A stretch of 64,000 bases of DNA from Bolinopsis microptera (lineage: Eukaryota; Ctenophora; Tentaculata; Lobata; Bolinopsidae): assembly GCF_026151205.1 (NCBI RefSeq), contig NC_087082.1, positions 8,812,901 through 8,876,900 of the forward strand, written 5' to 3'. Each line of letters begins with the position of its first letter. The first letter of the stretch is position 1. A program made the translations under genes and the position numbers. The notes below the pieces were generated by a model, which saw only the letters and a program-made list of their open reading frames with translations, did no database searches and was not told where the DNA came from. Positions 21,001 through 34,633 of this stretch are shown one piece after another.

Positions 21001-24000
21001 TTAACCACTCCTATATGTTTTACTATTAGGCAGACAGGTAAGAAAGGTTAAACTAATGTCATCACATACGTTTGATCGTTCTTTTGATCAACACTTTAAA
21101 ACGTTCTTTACAAGGTCAGTGCTGTCTGCAATCGCACAAAATAAAGCGGCAAAACTACAAATAGTAGTGTAGGTTTTAATAGTAGTGTAGGTTTTAAACC
21201 TTCTAGCCGACAGAAAAATGAATAATTAATTGGATACAAACTGCCATCTACATGAAAAGAAGGGGGTACCCAAGACATGCCCAAGAAAGGTGAATACATA
21301 GTATGGGCTATAGCTGACAAAGTGACAAGGAGTCTAAAACTTATCATTTGCCCTTTTCTTGTATTACCTTACCTTGCTTTACCGTTGTATAGGAATACTG
21401 GATTCCCTCTACTTCCCTAGAAGATTTGATTAACACATACTGTAGTTCGACACATTAAAGTGATTATAGGGGAATTTTATATAAATATTTTTTGCTCTTA
21501 GGATTATTTAATTGTTATATTCATGGAAATTGCTTCTATTATAATTGCGGGTTCAATATGGCTGGCTGGAAATAGTTTCCCAATTTTTGTCTTCATTCAG
21601 ATTGGGGCTTCAGATTTTTTTAAATCATTGTGTGTCCGTCACTGTATCACAACCATCACCTCTACCCTCCCAACCCCCTAACCTCCTTCTCTCTCCACGG
21701 GCTCTATGTTTATAAAACCAGTGTTTCAGTACCAGACACAGCTCATCACTCACACCTCCTCCCCCCCCCTCCTAAGAACCAAAACACAATGGTATTACTG
21801 AACAGTTAACAAAATTACCCGGTGTAAGTTGGACAGCATCCCACCAGCTGCCACCGGTCCTCGCAACCTCCAACATTCGCTTTGTGTGGCAAAGTACAAC
21901 AAACCTCCGCCCCCTCCCTCCCTGCTGTCAGGACTCTCTTAATCGCTGTTTATGTCCAGACTTTGTCGTTATATATTACTACTTTTTTTACTATTATAGC
22001 TCAGTGGCGCGCGAGCGATCCTCCCAACATATTTAATTAATTACCGGTATGGGTGGGATATGATTTCGGCCTTGTGGTCACCGCCAGATGTCCCAGAGTT
22101 CACTATTCAGAACATTGTCCACCGCACATCCTTCAGTATATTCGTGTGGTCAACCTCGCTCACTGCCGACACGCAATGTTATCTTTAGAGAATCACTGAG
22201 CGGAGCTTTGGGCGGCTAGCACTAGTAGTACTAATGATATTGGAAAATATTTACTACTAATATTTTTTGTTAACGTGCAGTGATCATGCGATTGCAGTAA
22301 GTTATATAAGTTATCTAAAGTAGTTTATCGTCTACCTAAAGCATTTTTTGCGCCGTAACCTACTCAGTACTGCATTTTCTGGCGTCATGAAAATTCTTTG
22401 GAAAAGAATATATAATATACAGTGTTAAACAATCAATGAAAATATGCAAAAGTCGCACCTTCAAAATACAGCATATTCTTTTCTTCTTGATAGAATTAGA
22501 TATGCATTTTTGTTTTTTTGTTAATTTTCATTCAGTTCATTAATTAAATACAGCATATTATTATTTTTCTTTTCGACAGAATTGCATTTTTTGTTTTTTG
22601 TTTTTATTCGGTTTATTAATAAACCACAGCTGTTTATCGAGATCCGGGAGTCTGCATTATACAGTCTACATCTTTATTGTAATACTTGTTGTATTGTAAC
22701 ACTCGTTGTCTGAATTCTGATTTGTAACTGTACTCGCAATAAGCTTCTTACGTAAGTATGTAAGCGCATAATTATACTTATCTATACTAAGTACCTATAC
22801 TTATATCTAGACCAATTATACTTATAGCAGTTTAACTTCTCTCATACCAGTTGATACCAGTCGTATATGCCTAAAAAATCAAATCAAATTATAGGAGAGT
22901 CTTAGAAAAGGATGAAGCAAGCCTACATTTAACATTGACACGGCTAACTTCGTGTCATCGGCTTCTTAATAATAATCTGTTCTGATCTTCTGGTTTCCTG
23001 TTTCGGTGTTACACGGATATATATCACAGTCTGTGGTATTGTAGTTGTAGGTATCAGCCTTTTTCCGGTTAGACTGAGCTTATGTTTGTTGTTATGTTTG
23101 TTGATACTTGTTTTAGATCTTGCAGTTGTTCTGTTTCTAATTTATATTTTGTTTCTAACAGCAAATTGATTTCTTGTTTTCATTGATATAATCTAGTAGT
23201 AGCTCCTGAGTTAAATCCATGATAGTAAGTTATCATACAAACCTAAAACGACGTATCTCAGGGCGAATCGCAGTATTCGCAGATCACCCTGAATGGAGTC
23301 GTTTCAGGTTTTTAATGATATTACCGAATATCTGGAGAAAAATCCAAAACTACCGATAAGTTTTCACAGTATAAAAGAGACTCATGAATCATATCATGGT
23401 TACATGATTAGAGCTTTTGCGCTGACTTTAAAAGTTAGACAGATCAGTGCCTCATTAGAAAGTATTCCTATTTTCTGGAAATCTTGTCACACCTTAATCG
23501 GTTTCCAGTACATCGCAAGTGTTATTTACCCCAGAGGGCACGCTATTTTTGTATTTTAAACGGAACTTCATGATATAATCATGTTGTGTTGCCTTGAAAC
23601 TTGATGCCACTAATACAGGAAAGTCGCGGTAAAAGTCTCCAGTAAGTACATGCTGTCTAGAAGTCTACATACAGAAGTTGTCTGGTTTTTGTCAAGTTGT
23701 CTGTAACTTTTCTTGCCCAGTTTGCACTTTATGTGTCTCCGCGTTGTGCTCGTTAGCAGCTCCAGGCTGATCTCTCTTACTTTAATACTCAGATCTGTCC
23801 CGGAAATCCTGTCGTTTTGGCTATGTTGGAATAAATTAGGGTTCGTGCTTAACTTCCGTTATTCCTTATTTCCTGCCTTCCTGGTTAAGTTAATTGATCG
23901 TTTAACTTATAACTAACTATTTATAACTAAATGTTTGATAGATCTGGCGTCGTGAAACAGATACTAGTGGGAGTTGTGACGCAATTGTTTTATCGTAACT

Positions 24001-24322
24001 TTAGTTTAACAGTGGTTGCATGTCTTGTCTTATCATCCATCTGTGGCCTGATATCAGCCTGTGATTTATCCCCTGTAATTCATATGCAGACAAACAGAGA
24101 ACACACAAGACCCTAGATAAGGGTGTGATTATAAGCAATACCAGACGCGCCCAATTCAGCACGGTCCACAATAGTTGGGATAACAAATACCAGAGAACCT
24201 AACTCGTTAGTCAAAACAGTAGGCTCCATTCAATTACCACCACGGTTGACGTAAGAGCACTATCATAGTGCCCCCTCCTCGCGGAGCTAAGTGCTCATGG
24301 TAACAATACTTGGTGGCCGTGA
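18026..24322. other. Long gene-poor interval
   Basis: About 6.3 kb without a recognisable gene. A short open frame at 23293-23559 (MESFQVFND...) has a real ATG but no recognisable domain and no homologous partner in the window. C-rich tracts occur near 21650-21930 and T-rich tracts near 22490-22610. Confidence 0.45.
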
Positions 24323-24352
24323 TGACGTCACGTGGTGCATTTCATGACGTCA
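24323..24352. promoter_or_regulatory. Two perfect CRE sites with an E-box between
   Basis: TGACGTCA at 24323-24330 and 24345-24352, 22 bp apart, with CACGTG at 24329-24334 overlapping the first. TGACGTCA is the CREB/ATF palindrome. Two copies two helical turns apart suggest a real regulatory element, perhaps the promoter of an unseen transcript to the right. GA-repeat sequence follows at 24938-24990. No coding exon was found nearby. Confidence 0.5.
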
Positions 24353-27278
24353 CAACATCACACACTAACGAGTTGTTGAGTCTTACTGGATAATGAGCAG
24401 GATATTACTGTCTGGCATTTCAGTAACGGCACATTTCCGGGACCCGCACGTCACTCCCTGATGAGGTTCTAACCAGACATCAGGTTTAGCACTGTAACTC
24501 TGAGCAGACAGTGTTTGAATAAGTTCAAATTTCACAACATCAAGATACTCTTCGCTAGGAGATCAAAATTACCAGTTCACAGTTCATTCCCCCGATTTCT
24601 GAGTTTGTACGTGGTGAGGATTATGGGCTAGAAAGCAGACGCAGCTAGACTGACAAGCCCTATCCAGAGCCTTAGTAGCACAGGTAGTCGTTTCCAGTAA
24701 TCGAATTCAGCACCCTTAGCCCAGTGTTGGGTGCTGGTTGGTGGCACTCACTGCTGATTGCTGGTTAATAGCAGGCCTGTATTATAATAGTGGCAGTTAA
24801 TTGAGAATTTGAGGGTACGTGGTGCCCTGATTTACTGACTGTATATTGTGAGATATAGTAGTGAGACCCAGTATAGAGTAGTGAGACCAAGAACAGCAGT
24901 CTAACTCACTCATTACAACGGTTCTTTCGCGAGAGAGAGAGAATAGTCGCCGTTATAACCAGTATAAAGAGAGCTAGAGAGAGAGAGAGAGGGGCTGAAG
25001 TCTGCCAAGATTAAACGATGAACTGACACCACTGTGCTCAGAGAACAGAGACAAACCCACCCATTATAAACCTATCCTGTCTCACTTGTTCACCGTGATG
25101 TGGGCAGCTAATCACTCCCTTCAAGCTTTCTGTCCCCAGTTACTAACCTCGCCTGAGAACCTGCTCACCATTTGAATACTGTGCCGCTCACTTGATGCGT
25201 CAATTGGTGCGTCGAAAGACTCGGTGGTATAGCCAGGAACGGTGGATGAAGCAGCCGTGTTTTGGTGAAAGCTCACTCGTCCGATATCATGTTACAGCTC
25301 TAGTCTCTAGAGAGAAGAACGAGTTTAACAATACTCTGGTGATTTTACAGTCTGGAATTGTTAGGTGAATCCTTCGTTAACTTCATGTTTTTCTTCCTCC
25401 GTTGTGACATTTAAACTGGGTGTGAACAGTTTCAGTGACAGTTTTACAGCGTGCAGTGTTTAAGACATCGTGCTAATTTGGAATATGGGTATAGTTTCAG
25501 AGTATTTGGGACGATGTATTGGAGTTCGTTTGGTGTTTGTGGAGGAGTTGTCTTTTTAAGAACATGGTTCATTCTAAATTCCTAATCTCCAATTGTTACT
25601 TATCAGTATATTAGTAACTCATTACATCAATGCAACTCATTGGGAAGATACTCATATTTCATTCTCAAGAAATAGAGGTAGGAAGGCTGTAAAGAGTACA
25701 ACTTAAAGTGCTAAACCTACCCAATATTGAAGAGCTTAAATACTTTCAACAATCAACATTTATACAATATGTTGAAAGTATTTACTCAAATGTGTTGTTT
25801 ATAATAAATAGCTTGAGTTATAGTGTCAGTGCCATCATGTTTCACTGTGGTTTCCTTGTTTTTAACATAAACTGAAACATTTATTTCAAGGGTTATTACA
25901 TTTTTCTGCCGAAAGTTTGGTTCTAACGCCCATGATATCCGTTCTTAGTCTGCCGTTTTCTGACAAATGTGTTTAAAGACAATTTTTGAAATTGCAAATT
26001 CTTTATAACCCAAATTCCTTTTTTTGGGTCAAGAATTATCCCTGAAAACCATTAGAATCAATCGCTGGCTCCCAGAAACCACATTTTGAAACCCTTTTAA
26101 ATGCAAAAATTTGTCATAAGTGCTAAGAAATCTCTGATTTTTGAGTGATCTTTGAGCACTTTTGAAAAAAACCGGTAGTATTCCATGCATAAGTCCCGAA
26201 ACAAAAGTCAATAGTTATAAACGTTTCCGCTTAACTCATTTCAAAATTTCATATCTCAGCTACTAAAGTTTCTCCCAAAATCAAAGATCTAGCTCTATGA
26301 AACTATAAATCCATTAATGCACTTTAATTTCAATATTTAATATTCCAAGGACTGACTGGTCGGGTCCCAAAATCAGGACTCGAGGCGTGGCCTGTATGGG
26401 GTGTTAAAATCACTCTGTCCATTAAACCATGCTCATAAACCATAGATGTGGATACTGGCGGGGAGGTGATAATTGTTTGTTTACATTAATAGTGAGCACA
26501 TGTTAAGCAGGCTGAGGAGGTGATAATTGTTTGTTTACATTTTAGGTCGAGCACATGTTAAGCAGGCTGATGAGGTGATACATATTTTGTATTATAGAAG
26601 GCTTGTAACACTTGTAACGCCCTCTTGTTACCCCTCTTTGAGGGCCCCGAATTATTTTCTGAACGAAAGCTGAAAAATAACCGAGAAATCGACCTTCTTA
26701 TTAACTCATTTTGATGACTGTTTCTGACCTAAAATTGCACGAAAAATCGATTTAGCTAGGTTCCAGAACCTATAAACACTTCCTTATCCCTCAAAATTGA
26801 TGTTTTATAGTTGATACGAGCAACAAGCAACATATGTTTTGATCCTTCGGTTCTACTCATGACCTAGGCAGTTAAGCTGAACCCGACAGATCGAGGCAAT
26901 CCTCGCCTTAACTGATCAAACTGGTACTAACACAATTTTCAGATATAAATGTTCTTTGCGATACGTTTATTGCAGCTTTGCAACTTGAGTGAAGACCAGA
27001 GTACGAAAACACACAGCAGGTAAGCAACTCACTTTTGGTGACTGTTCCTCACGAACATTCTAATCCTGTAACATATGAACAGGGAGATCGTCTCCTTAAC
27101 AAATCGAACAGGTACTATCACAATTTCCAGAGCACAGCATGGGGGCAGGGGTTGTTTACGATAGTCAAACAATCTTGATAGTGTGTTGGTCTCTCCCCCA
27201 ACTGACTGTGGTGCTTATCGTCCAGTCAGGAACAGAACATTATCATAATTTATTAGTTATTTAAGCAGACCTGGTCAT

Positions 27279-27535
27279 TTAAAAAAAATCACTGTCCACC
27301 TCCCTTAAAAAAACAGGGTTCAAATTGACAAGCTGGGCGCACACGAATGCGATGTCGCTCAGATAAGGCAGCATCTTCGCCACAACTTTGTTTCCCAAAA
27401 TCTTGTACCGCTTCAGATAGCCAATGGAGCGTTCCACGTGGATGCGGGCGATGCTGACTTTTCTGCTGGCTGCTACTTCTTCTGGCGTGAACTGAGTCTT
27501 GCCCCACATCCCCGCTGGGATGTTAAGTGTAACTC
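27279..27535 (-). pseudogene. DDE transposase, terminal exon (DDE_Tnp_4 / ISL2EU-like)
   Basis: A TTTTCAG acceptor precedes a frame of about 85 residues. It reads NIPAGMWGKTQFTPEEV, then IARIHVERSIGYLKRYKIL, and ends CAQLVNLNPVF...stop. The R-I-H-V-E-R-x-I block is the hallmark of the PIF/Harbinger/ISL2EU DDE superfamily, and its Glu is the third catalytic residue (family knowledge). The upstream exons carrying the two Asp residues and any DNA-binding domain are not visible in the 1.6 kb up to the right arm. The exon itself has no stop or frameshift, so decay is recent or it can still be spliced in. Confidence 0.8.
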
Positions 27536-27569
27536 CTGAAAATTATTCCGCTTATTCTTAACTAACCGG

Positions 27570-27792
27570 ACGATGATTAATCACTCTACACTCAACTGTT
27601 ACGTGACGTTTCAACACGTTCTCTAGATGGCTCTGAAACCTTAACCACCCACAATGACCCTAACCCTAACACAAACCCGATTTCTAACTTAAGCATATGC
27701 TGAAACCTTAACGAGAAATTAGAAATCATAGGTCATAGCATGTTATCTCGCCAGAGGAGCATCATTTGGGTGATTCACAATCAGCATACAAG
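27570..27792 (-). repeat. Telomere-motif MITE family, copy inside the transposon
   Basis: Inverted copy starting GATGATTAATCACTCTACACT and ending with a GATTCACAATCAGC variant. The central CCCTAACCCTAAC motif is reduced. It shows that the family moved after the ISL2EU-like element was in place, or travelled with it. Confidence 0.65.
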
Positions 27793-27891
27793 ACTCCAGA
27801 TGTCAGGAGGTTAGTGGTCATCTACCCGTGGTTTGCGTGGAATTAAGACCTACGAGTGTCTTTCTTGATGGTGGATGAGCATGATACTGAT

Positions 27892-28479
27892 AATTAACGA
27901 CGTGGTTCAACTTCCGAGTGGGTCGTTATTGACCCAGTTGATCGATTTTAAAAGTTAAATCAACGTACAGGAGTAATGACCAAGATATAACATTTTTTAT
28001 ACTAGTATTTGTAAAAGTTTGACAACATTGTATTTAATTAATCAATTTTGTGGTCCTAGTGGGTCGCTAATGACCCATTTAACCGATTTTGCACTTGTGA
28101 TGTCATGTTTTAGGCTGAATTCAAGAAGTTACATGGACATATGTAGTAATAAGCAAGTGAGCCGAGTGGGTCGTTAATGACCCAAATTCTTTATTTTTTT
28201 AAATTTAGAGTCACACAGTATTGACCATATGTTTTTAACTTATGCTACAGTTTTGATTTTATCCTAACGTCTTTGTTTCAGAAGTAATAGCCGAAAAACC
28301 GTGATGGGTCGTTTGTGACCCGGACGAGTGGGTCGTATACGCCCATAGCTGTATCTTTTAAAGTAAACGAGATACAGATTAGCTTTTTTGCATATCTCAT
28401 TTTTGCTGTAAAGTGACCTAGTGTGTTAAACGGCATCAAAATCGGCAAACTTTAAAACTCGTCGTCCCTAATGGGTTAA
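27892..28479. repeat. Block of GGGTC palindromes, possible piggyBac-like MITE
   Basis: Palindromes TGGGTC(N6)GACCCA lie at 27919-27936, 28060-28077 and 28167-28184, with shortened forms at 28306-28321 and 28329-28345. The block ends CCCTAATGGG followed by TTAA (28476-28479). TTAA borders and subterminal GGGTC hairpins are seen in some piggyBac-derived elements. The left end (TTAACGACG at about 27894) does not match the right end well, so the assignment is tentative. Confidence 0.4.
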
Positions 28480-29847
28480 AGCACAGTTCATCATTTGGAA
28501 TCTCACTCAGTTCATAATCGCGACCTCATATTAGAGTAAATGTTTTTAATAATACTAATCTCCGCAATTGAACAATTAAACCGAAACATGCTATTTATAG
28601 CATTGTTTAGTTATAACTAAACAATGTTAATGTTCCGTTCATGATTGAACGGTTAGCATCACAGTCAGTTGGAGGAGCGACCAACACACTATCAAGATCA
28701 GTTGTTTATCTTAAACCCCACCCCCCCCCGCCCCCACCCCCCAACAGTTTGTATTGTACGTGGGCAATGGGCACGGTTATATAAGTGTACAACAATCACA
28801 CTATTTCAAGTTCATGGCGTAATCATGGCGTGTTTACCGCGGTGCAGATATTGCACGCGGACCTTGCCGAGTCAAGATGTGGTAGAGATAACAATGTGAA
28901 CAGAGGGTCAAATAAAGATAAGGAAAGTAAACACACGATATCGATCTGCTCACTTTTCCTGTTTGTGATTGGACGGATCGGTGTCACATGACATAACACC
29001 TCTATTACAAGTGGTCGCTCGTTGAGGATCACGGAGCACATCAGGGCTGCCCGTCGTCAGAATAAATTTAATTCAGTTGTTATATTAGTATGATTGTTAT
29101 ATTGTGGTGTTGGTAACCTACCTTCATTGTGTTTCTTTTGGCTTTGTTATCATGCTGTGCTCTGGAAATTGTGATAGTACCTGTTCGATTTGTTAAGGAG
29201 ACGATCTCCCTGTTCATATGTTACAGGATCAGAATGTTCGTGAGGAACAGTCACCAAAAGTGAGTTGCTTACCTGCTGTGTGTTTTCGTACTCTGGTCTT
29301 CACTCAAGTTGCAAAGCTGCAATAAACGTATCGCAAAGAACATTTATATCTGAAAATCGTGTTAGTACCAGTTTGATCAGTTAAGGCGAGGATTGCCTCG
29401 ATCTGTCGGGTTCAGCTTAACTGCCTAGGTCATGAGTAGAATCGAAGGATCAAAACATATGTTGCTTGTTGCTCGTATCAACTATAAAACATCAATTTTG
29501 AGGGATAAGGAAGTGTTTATAGGTTCTGGAACCTAGCTAAATCGATTTTTCGTGCAATTTTAGGTCAGAAACAGTCATCAAAATGAGTTAATAAGAAGGT
29601 CGATTTCTCGGTTATTTTTCAGCTTTCGTTCAGAAAATAATTCGGGGCCCTCAAAGGGGGGTAACAAGAGGGCGTTACAAGTGTTACAAGCCTTCTATAA
29701 TACAAAATATGTATCACCTCATCAGCCTGCTTAACATGTGCTCGACCTAAAATGTAAACAAACAATTATCACCTCCTCAGCCTGCTTAACATGTGCTCAC
29801 TATTAATGTAAACAAACAATTATCACCTCCCCGCCAGTATCCACATC

Positions 29848-32800
29848 TATTATTTGTGCAAAATGTCGGACAAATTTACTTTGATAGCTGGATTCGCGGA
29901 GTAAATTTTGAATTTGACTCAAGAAGTAACGCGTGCCATCTGTCAAAGCATAAACTTTCCCTTATAATAACCATAATATGGTCCATGTATTTATGAATTT
30001 ACCTGCGATTACACTAGGGGAACCCGAACAGGCAGTCCGTCAAATATATTAGCAGAGGAAATGTCAGTTCACTCTAACTTAATTTCTGTCATTACTGAAA
30101 ACAGGCGGGTGTTAGTACACGACACAGTCAGCTAGGCGCAGATAAATCAACCAAACTGCCAGGTTCTTGAGTAGTTTTCATTTTTCGGCCTGATTGATGT
30201 TAAATGATCAATTTTAATGAGAGATAGATCTAAGAAGTTTGTACGTGAGATTACGAATGTCGAATGATCGGTTTTTATAGGAGAATCGTTTTATAAACAT
30301 TTATTTAATTTAAAACACACTGTTTCTTAAAGATGTTACTTTCAGTGAGGTAATCTCTATTTAACTTTTTATGAAGTTTGACAGTAAAATAGTGAGCAGC
30401 TGGACGACTGAAAAGATTAGAAATCTTGCGCCATTTCCCACACATTAACAGGCCATTAACAATCAATGACATGATCTAATTCGTCATCTTCCCATGGTAG
30501 CTTGATCTAGATTGGGCGCAACTGTCCGGCAGCCGGCTATTTACCTACAAATTTCACTATTTTAATCATTTCTGAGAATTACGTATTTTGAGAATAAAGC
30601 ATTGTACCTATAGACAGTATATTTAAAGTCTCATCCTTACATACATAGTTTACTACCCGAATAATAAGATCGTGACCATCTGTAGTTTTCATGACCATCC
30701 TAGCACTTTGAGCCATATTCCTACTAACGACCAAAGTTCACGGTAGAATTGTAAACTTTACAGCTCCTTCATAAAGAAACTCGGAACATAAATACTGCCA
30801 GCTGGCGCACCTGCTTTATTTTCAATCACCTTGTGACTTGTAATTTCAGACCGCGCGCTGCCAGCACCGGTGCAAAGTCTCAGAAAGGCTGGGGTTTCAC
30901 TAGTGAGCACTGAGCACGTTTCGGTTGACTAATGTTGTTGCGTCGTTACTTGAGTTCTATTATTTTGCTCATGCATGCTTGAATCGTTGTGAGTTATTGT
31001 GAGTAATACTAATAGTTATATAGTAGCTATAAGTATAAGTAGTAAATACAATTCACAGAGACAGTTGTTCGCGAATGTTCGCTTATATACGAATGTTCGT
31101 TATAACACAAGTTCGTTTCTCTTTCTCGAGAATGACCTGCAGGACCTGCATCATGCAAACCAATCTACTGAGACGACTAAAGGTGACTTGTTAGAAACTA
31201 ACATGATACTACTGTCTGAACTTATTCTCTCATTAGATTAGTTATATACTCGTTTAAGCAGTACGTGTGTTTTAGAGTCGAACTGTTTTAATCTTTCGTG
31301 GGACGTGGACACCCCTATTATTTACAGATTACATTAGTTGAATCATGAATATATATCATGGAATGATTTCTAATATTCCTAACTGCCAATAAACTAAAAA
31401 GTTACTGACAATATACATTACAATATATATTACAAAAGTAATACCTCAGGAGTATCTGCGGCTTTACTGGACCTTTAAACTTTAAACTTATAAACAAACC
31501 AGTAGCTGTGTAATTCCGGCAGCATGGTAGCACAGTCAGCACACTCTTTGTTTACAGTGAGAATGATTGAGTGGTGCGGTATTTGAGAGGTAGTAACTGG
31601 AGCTAAAGAGGACAACACCTGGCGACCAATAACGCTGCCTCTGTATTCTCAACTCAGATTCTATTATTTCATATTCGGCTAGCTTCGTGTTGCAAACATT
31701 CTACAGCAGTAGCCGCCACATTTAATTGTTTTCTTGATTTGACTGAATCTGTTCGAAAATTTATTAAATCTAAAAATTTTTATCGAACAGTAATTTTATA
31801 GCAATTATGCTCCATATGTGGAGCAAAATATGTTTGGGCTGTAAAAGTGATCCACAAACTCCAAAATATAAATGCAATTAGGCCCCTATAATAAATGCAG
31901 GCCCTTCTTTTATGAGTTAGTTTTAGGCCAAATTAACTGTGCCCAAAACTTCATTCAGGTCTAATTGAGGTGTAACTAAGGTGTACCTAAGGTATGACTG
32001 TGCTGTTTTTGGATATTAAAACGCTGCGTGAGAGAAGGATTCAACTTCAGCAGATCGTTAATGGATTACCTTACAATAGGGGACAGCCCCATTGCAATGC
32101 ACATTAGATCAAAAGTTGAGGAATAAATGGGCAAAATGAGCATCATTTTCCATCCATGGGCATAATTTTTCAGTCAAAATCGGCCATAAAACTCCTGTTT
32201 TGAATGTTTTACTTATCCTCTGTACTTGTATTACTGACCTACTCTTTTTAGCAAATAAGTTTGTTCGATTTGATGAAAATTTGTAAATTTGCTATTTTGT
32301 AATTTAATCAAATCAAATCAAATCAAATATTCCTGAAATCATACTTCATTAAGTTGAAATTTGACTCTATTCACTAATAAGAGGTCAGCGAACACGATGG
32401 CAATGTCCATTTTCATCATAAATCAAGTTTTAGCTGTTTTTAAGCCCATGCCAAAATATTGCCAATTTTACCAAAATTGAGAATGAAAAGGCATGGGATC
32501 ACCCATCCCCCCGCCCCAAAATTTCACGGGCTCAGTAACTTTAAATGTCTTTAAAAGCCTATTTAATCGGAAACATGACATAATTCACAAACACTAGTAG
32601 TCCATCTATCACATTCCCTACTGCAGCTGGGCACTCATTAAGCCCGATTGCCCCCCCCCCCCCCCCCCCCCCGACTGACTGTACTCACCATGCTAATGTG
32701 TATGTGATGCAGTGCAGCTTGATGAGTGACCTACACGCCAACGCGTGGATTTTACCCTTAACTTAAAACCAACGAAAATATGTTAACGAGCAGAATATTG

Positions 32801-34633
32801 GATTGGTGAAAAGTAAGCATTTTAGGATATATGTTGCAAATGCATATTATATATGTTTATCAATAGCTTTTGTAAAAATGTTAAGTGTTATTTTTTAAGC
32901 CTTTTGGCAGGTTTTTATCATACTAAAGTTAGCAACAGTGGGGGGCTCAGTGGCACGCCTTAAACAGTTTTTTTGCGATTTTTTATCCAATTTCAAAATA
33001 AAACGGTTCAAGCCTTCAGGCAATATGTTGATTCGTAGCTACTGTATTCATGTGCAGATTCAGCTCAGCCTTACCCCATCCATAAGTCACCAGGACTTTC
33101 AAAAGCTGTAACGATAAAATTGCGCCGGAGGACGAAAATGTGCGTGAACCCCTGGGTAAAGCCCATAATGATAAAGCCATACAACTTTTACCCGTCTTTC
33201 TCTATAGAATAACCCTTTCTACGAGTCTGATAAGTATGAGACTTTTTGCAGGTAGTGAGCCTCTAATGGGCTTATATTAACTGACTCATCTTTCTACTGC
33301 ACCTCTATTATCTTATTATAATGTGACCTCTGTTTTACGAAATGTGATAAACGCAACTATTCTAGACACGTATTGTGCCCACTAAGGCAGACACGCTAGG
33401 AATGGAGTAACTGTGATTTTAAGATTCTTTAGATAATTTTCAGCTATTCTTGATTAATAGTACGTGCTACTCTATAAATACTTTAATCTATTATTTTTCC
33501 GTTATAATATTTTGTTGCTCTTCTATTTGACGCTTGTTGCGATCCTTTTGAGACATTCTCATTCGATACCGTGAATGTGCTTTGTGACTTTATAAATAGT
33601 CAATCTATCATTTTGCCGTTATCATCTATTGTTGCTCTTCATTTTTGACACTTATTAAATATTTATTATAAGTCATGTACTCAACAAACTCTATAAATAA
33701 ATCATTTGGCTGTTATTATGTCCATTTTGACAGCTGCAGACGTATAGATAGCGTTTGGGAGTTACTTTATCGTTAGAGGGAATTATTTTGGGTTGGAATG
33801 TTGTTCTTTAATTGCATTAAATACACTCCTCCGAATTCATGCTCGCCGTTACGGCGTGCAACACATGCGTTGGGTTTTGGAGTTGCTGTTCGAACAGGTG
33901 TACTCGATTTACTATTATTATTAATTAAATGCCCATATTGATCCTACTTTAATTAATTATACTTTAATTAATCACGAGTGTCTGCAGTATTATATTTATT
34001 ACTGTTGGTATTTACCGTATTTACCTTATGATTTTTGTCCTGGCAACAATATTTATAATTTATGGAGAATAGGCTATTACTACATATATTAAAAGCATTA
34101 GTTAAGTTAAGTTGTATCAGCTTATGAGCTTATTCTGTTTGGCATCAAACTGCTCAACTACGCTGAGAAACCTGTCGTTATAATTAAGTTAAATGCAGTT
34201 TAATCGTTTTCTGGCTTTGTTTTAATTTTTGTGTTAAGCGTACTGATGGTTTTCTCCGATAAATTTTTCTCCGATAACTTCAAACTGTATCTGACTTTTG
34301 AAAGAAAGGCGTAGGCTACTATTCATATTTAGGCGATGAAGACCCATAAGTACAGAATCTTTAAATCTTAACAAGCCGGTATTTTCAGAAAGTTGTTCTT
34401 GCCATTTGGATTTTTAAGAGTCGCTTACAACTAACTTTTCCAATATTCGACAATCTGCCAAAAAAAAACATTTCGTCGAAGTATCTTTAGTCTTTACTTG
34501 CTGTTACTGTTACTGTTAGCTTTTATTCTTAACTTACAATTTTTCCAAGTGCTGAACATTTAATTTTTCTAAATAACCTGCCGCTAATTAAGCATATTAT
34601 TAATATTATTAACAGCGTGATGTAACAGGTGTA
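29848..34633. other. Intergenic, no gene seen
   Basis: About 4.8 kb between the long-armed transposon and GPCR 2. Small features are a poly-C run (about 32651-32672) and an (AATCA)n tract near 32305. A frame at 30999-31241 has no ATG start or domain. The 5' UTR and promoter of GPCR 2 must be at the right edge. No clear core promoter motif was seen. Confidence 0.45.

Larger units (their letters stand above)
26445..29847. mobile_element. Long-armed DNA transposon, PIF/Harbinger-ISL2EU type (3.4 kb)
   Basis: Two arms of exactly 697 bp, 26445-27141 and 29151-29847, are near-perfect inverted repeats. The outer ends read GATGTGGATACTGG and are bordered by TA on both sides. Within each arm a roughly 54-bp subterminal unit (TGATAATTGTTTGTTTACAT...) is duplicated in tandem, a likely transposase-binding region (inference). 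The interior holds a transposase C-terminal exon on the minus strand and later insertions (a telomere-motif MITE and a GGGTC-palindrome block). The catalytic Asp-bearing part was not found, so the copy is probably non-autonomous. Confidence 0.85.

Noticed and set aside
23293-23559. 88-codon plus frame starting at a real ATG
   Set aside because: No recognisable domain, weak composition signal and no splice or poly(A) context. Kept only as a note.
30999-31241. 80-codon plus frame
   Set aside because: Starts at a non-ATG codon, low-complexity Ser/Thr/Asn composition, no splice context.
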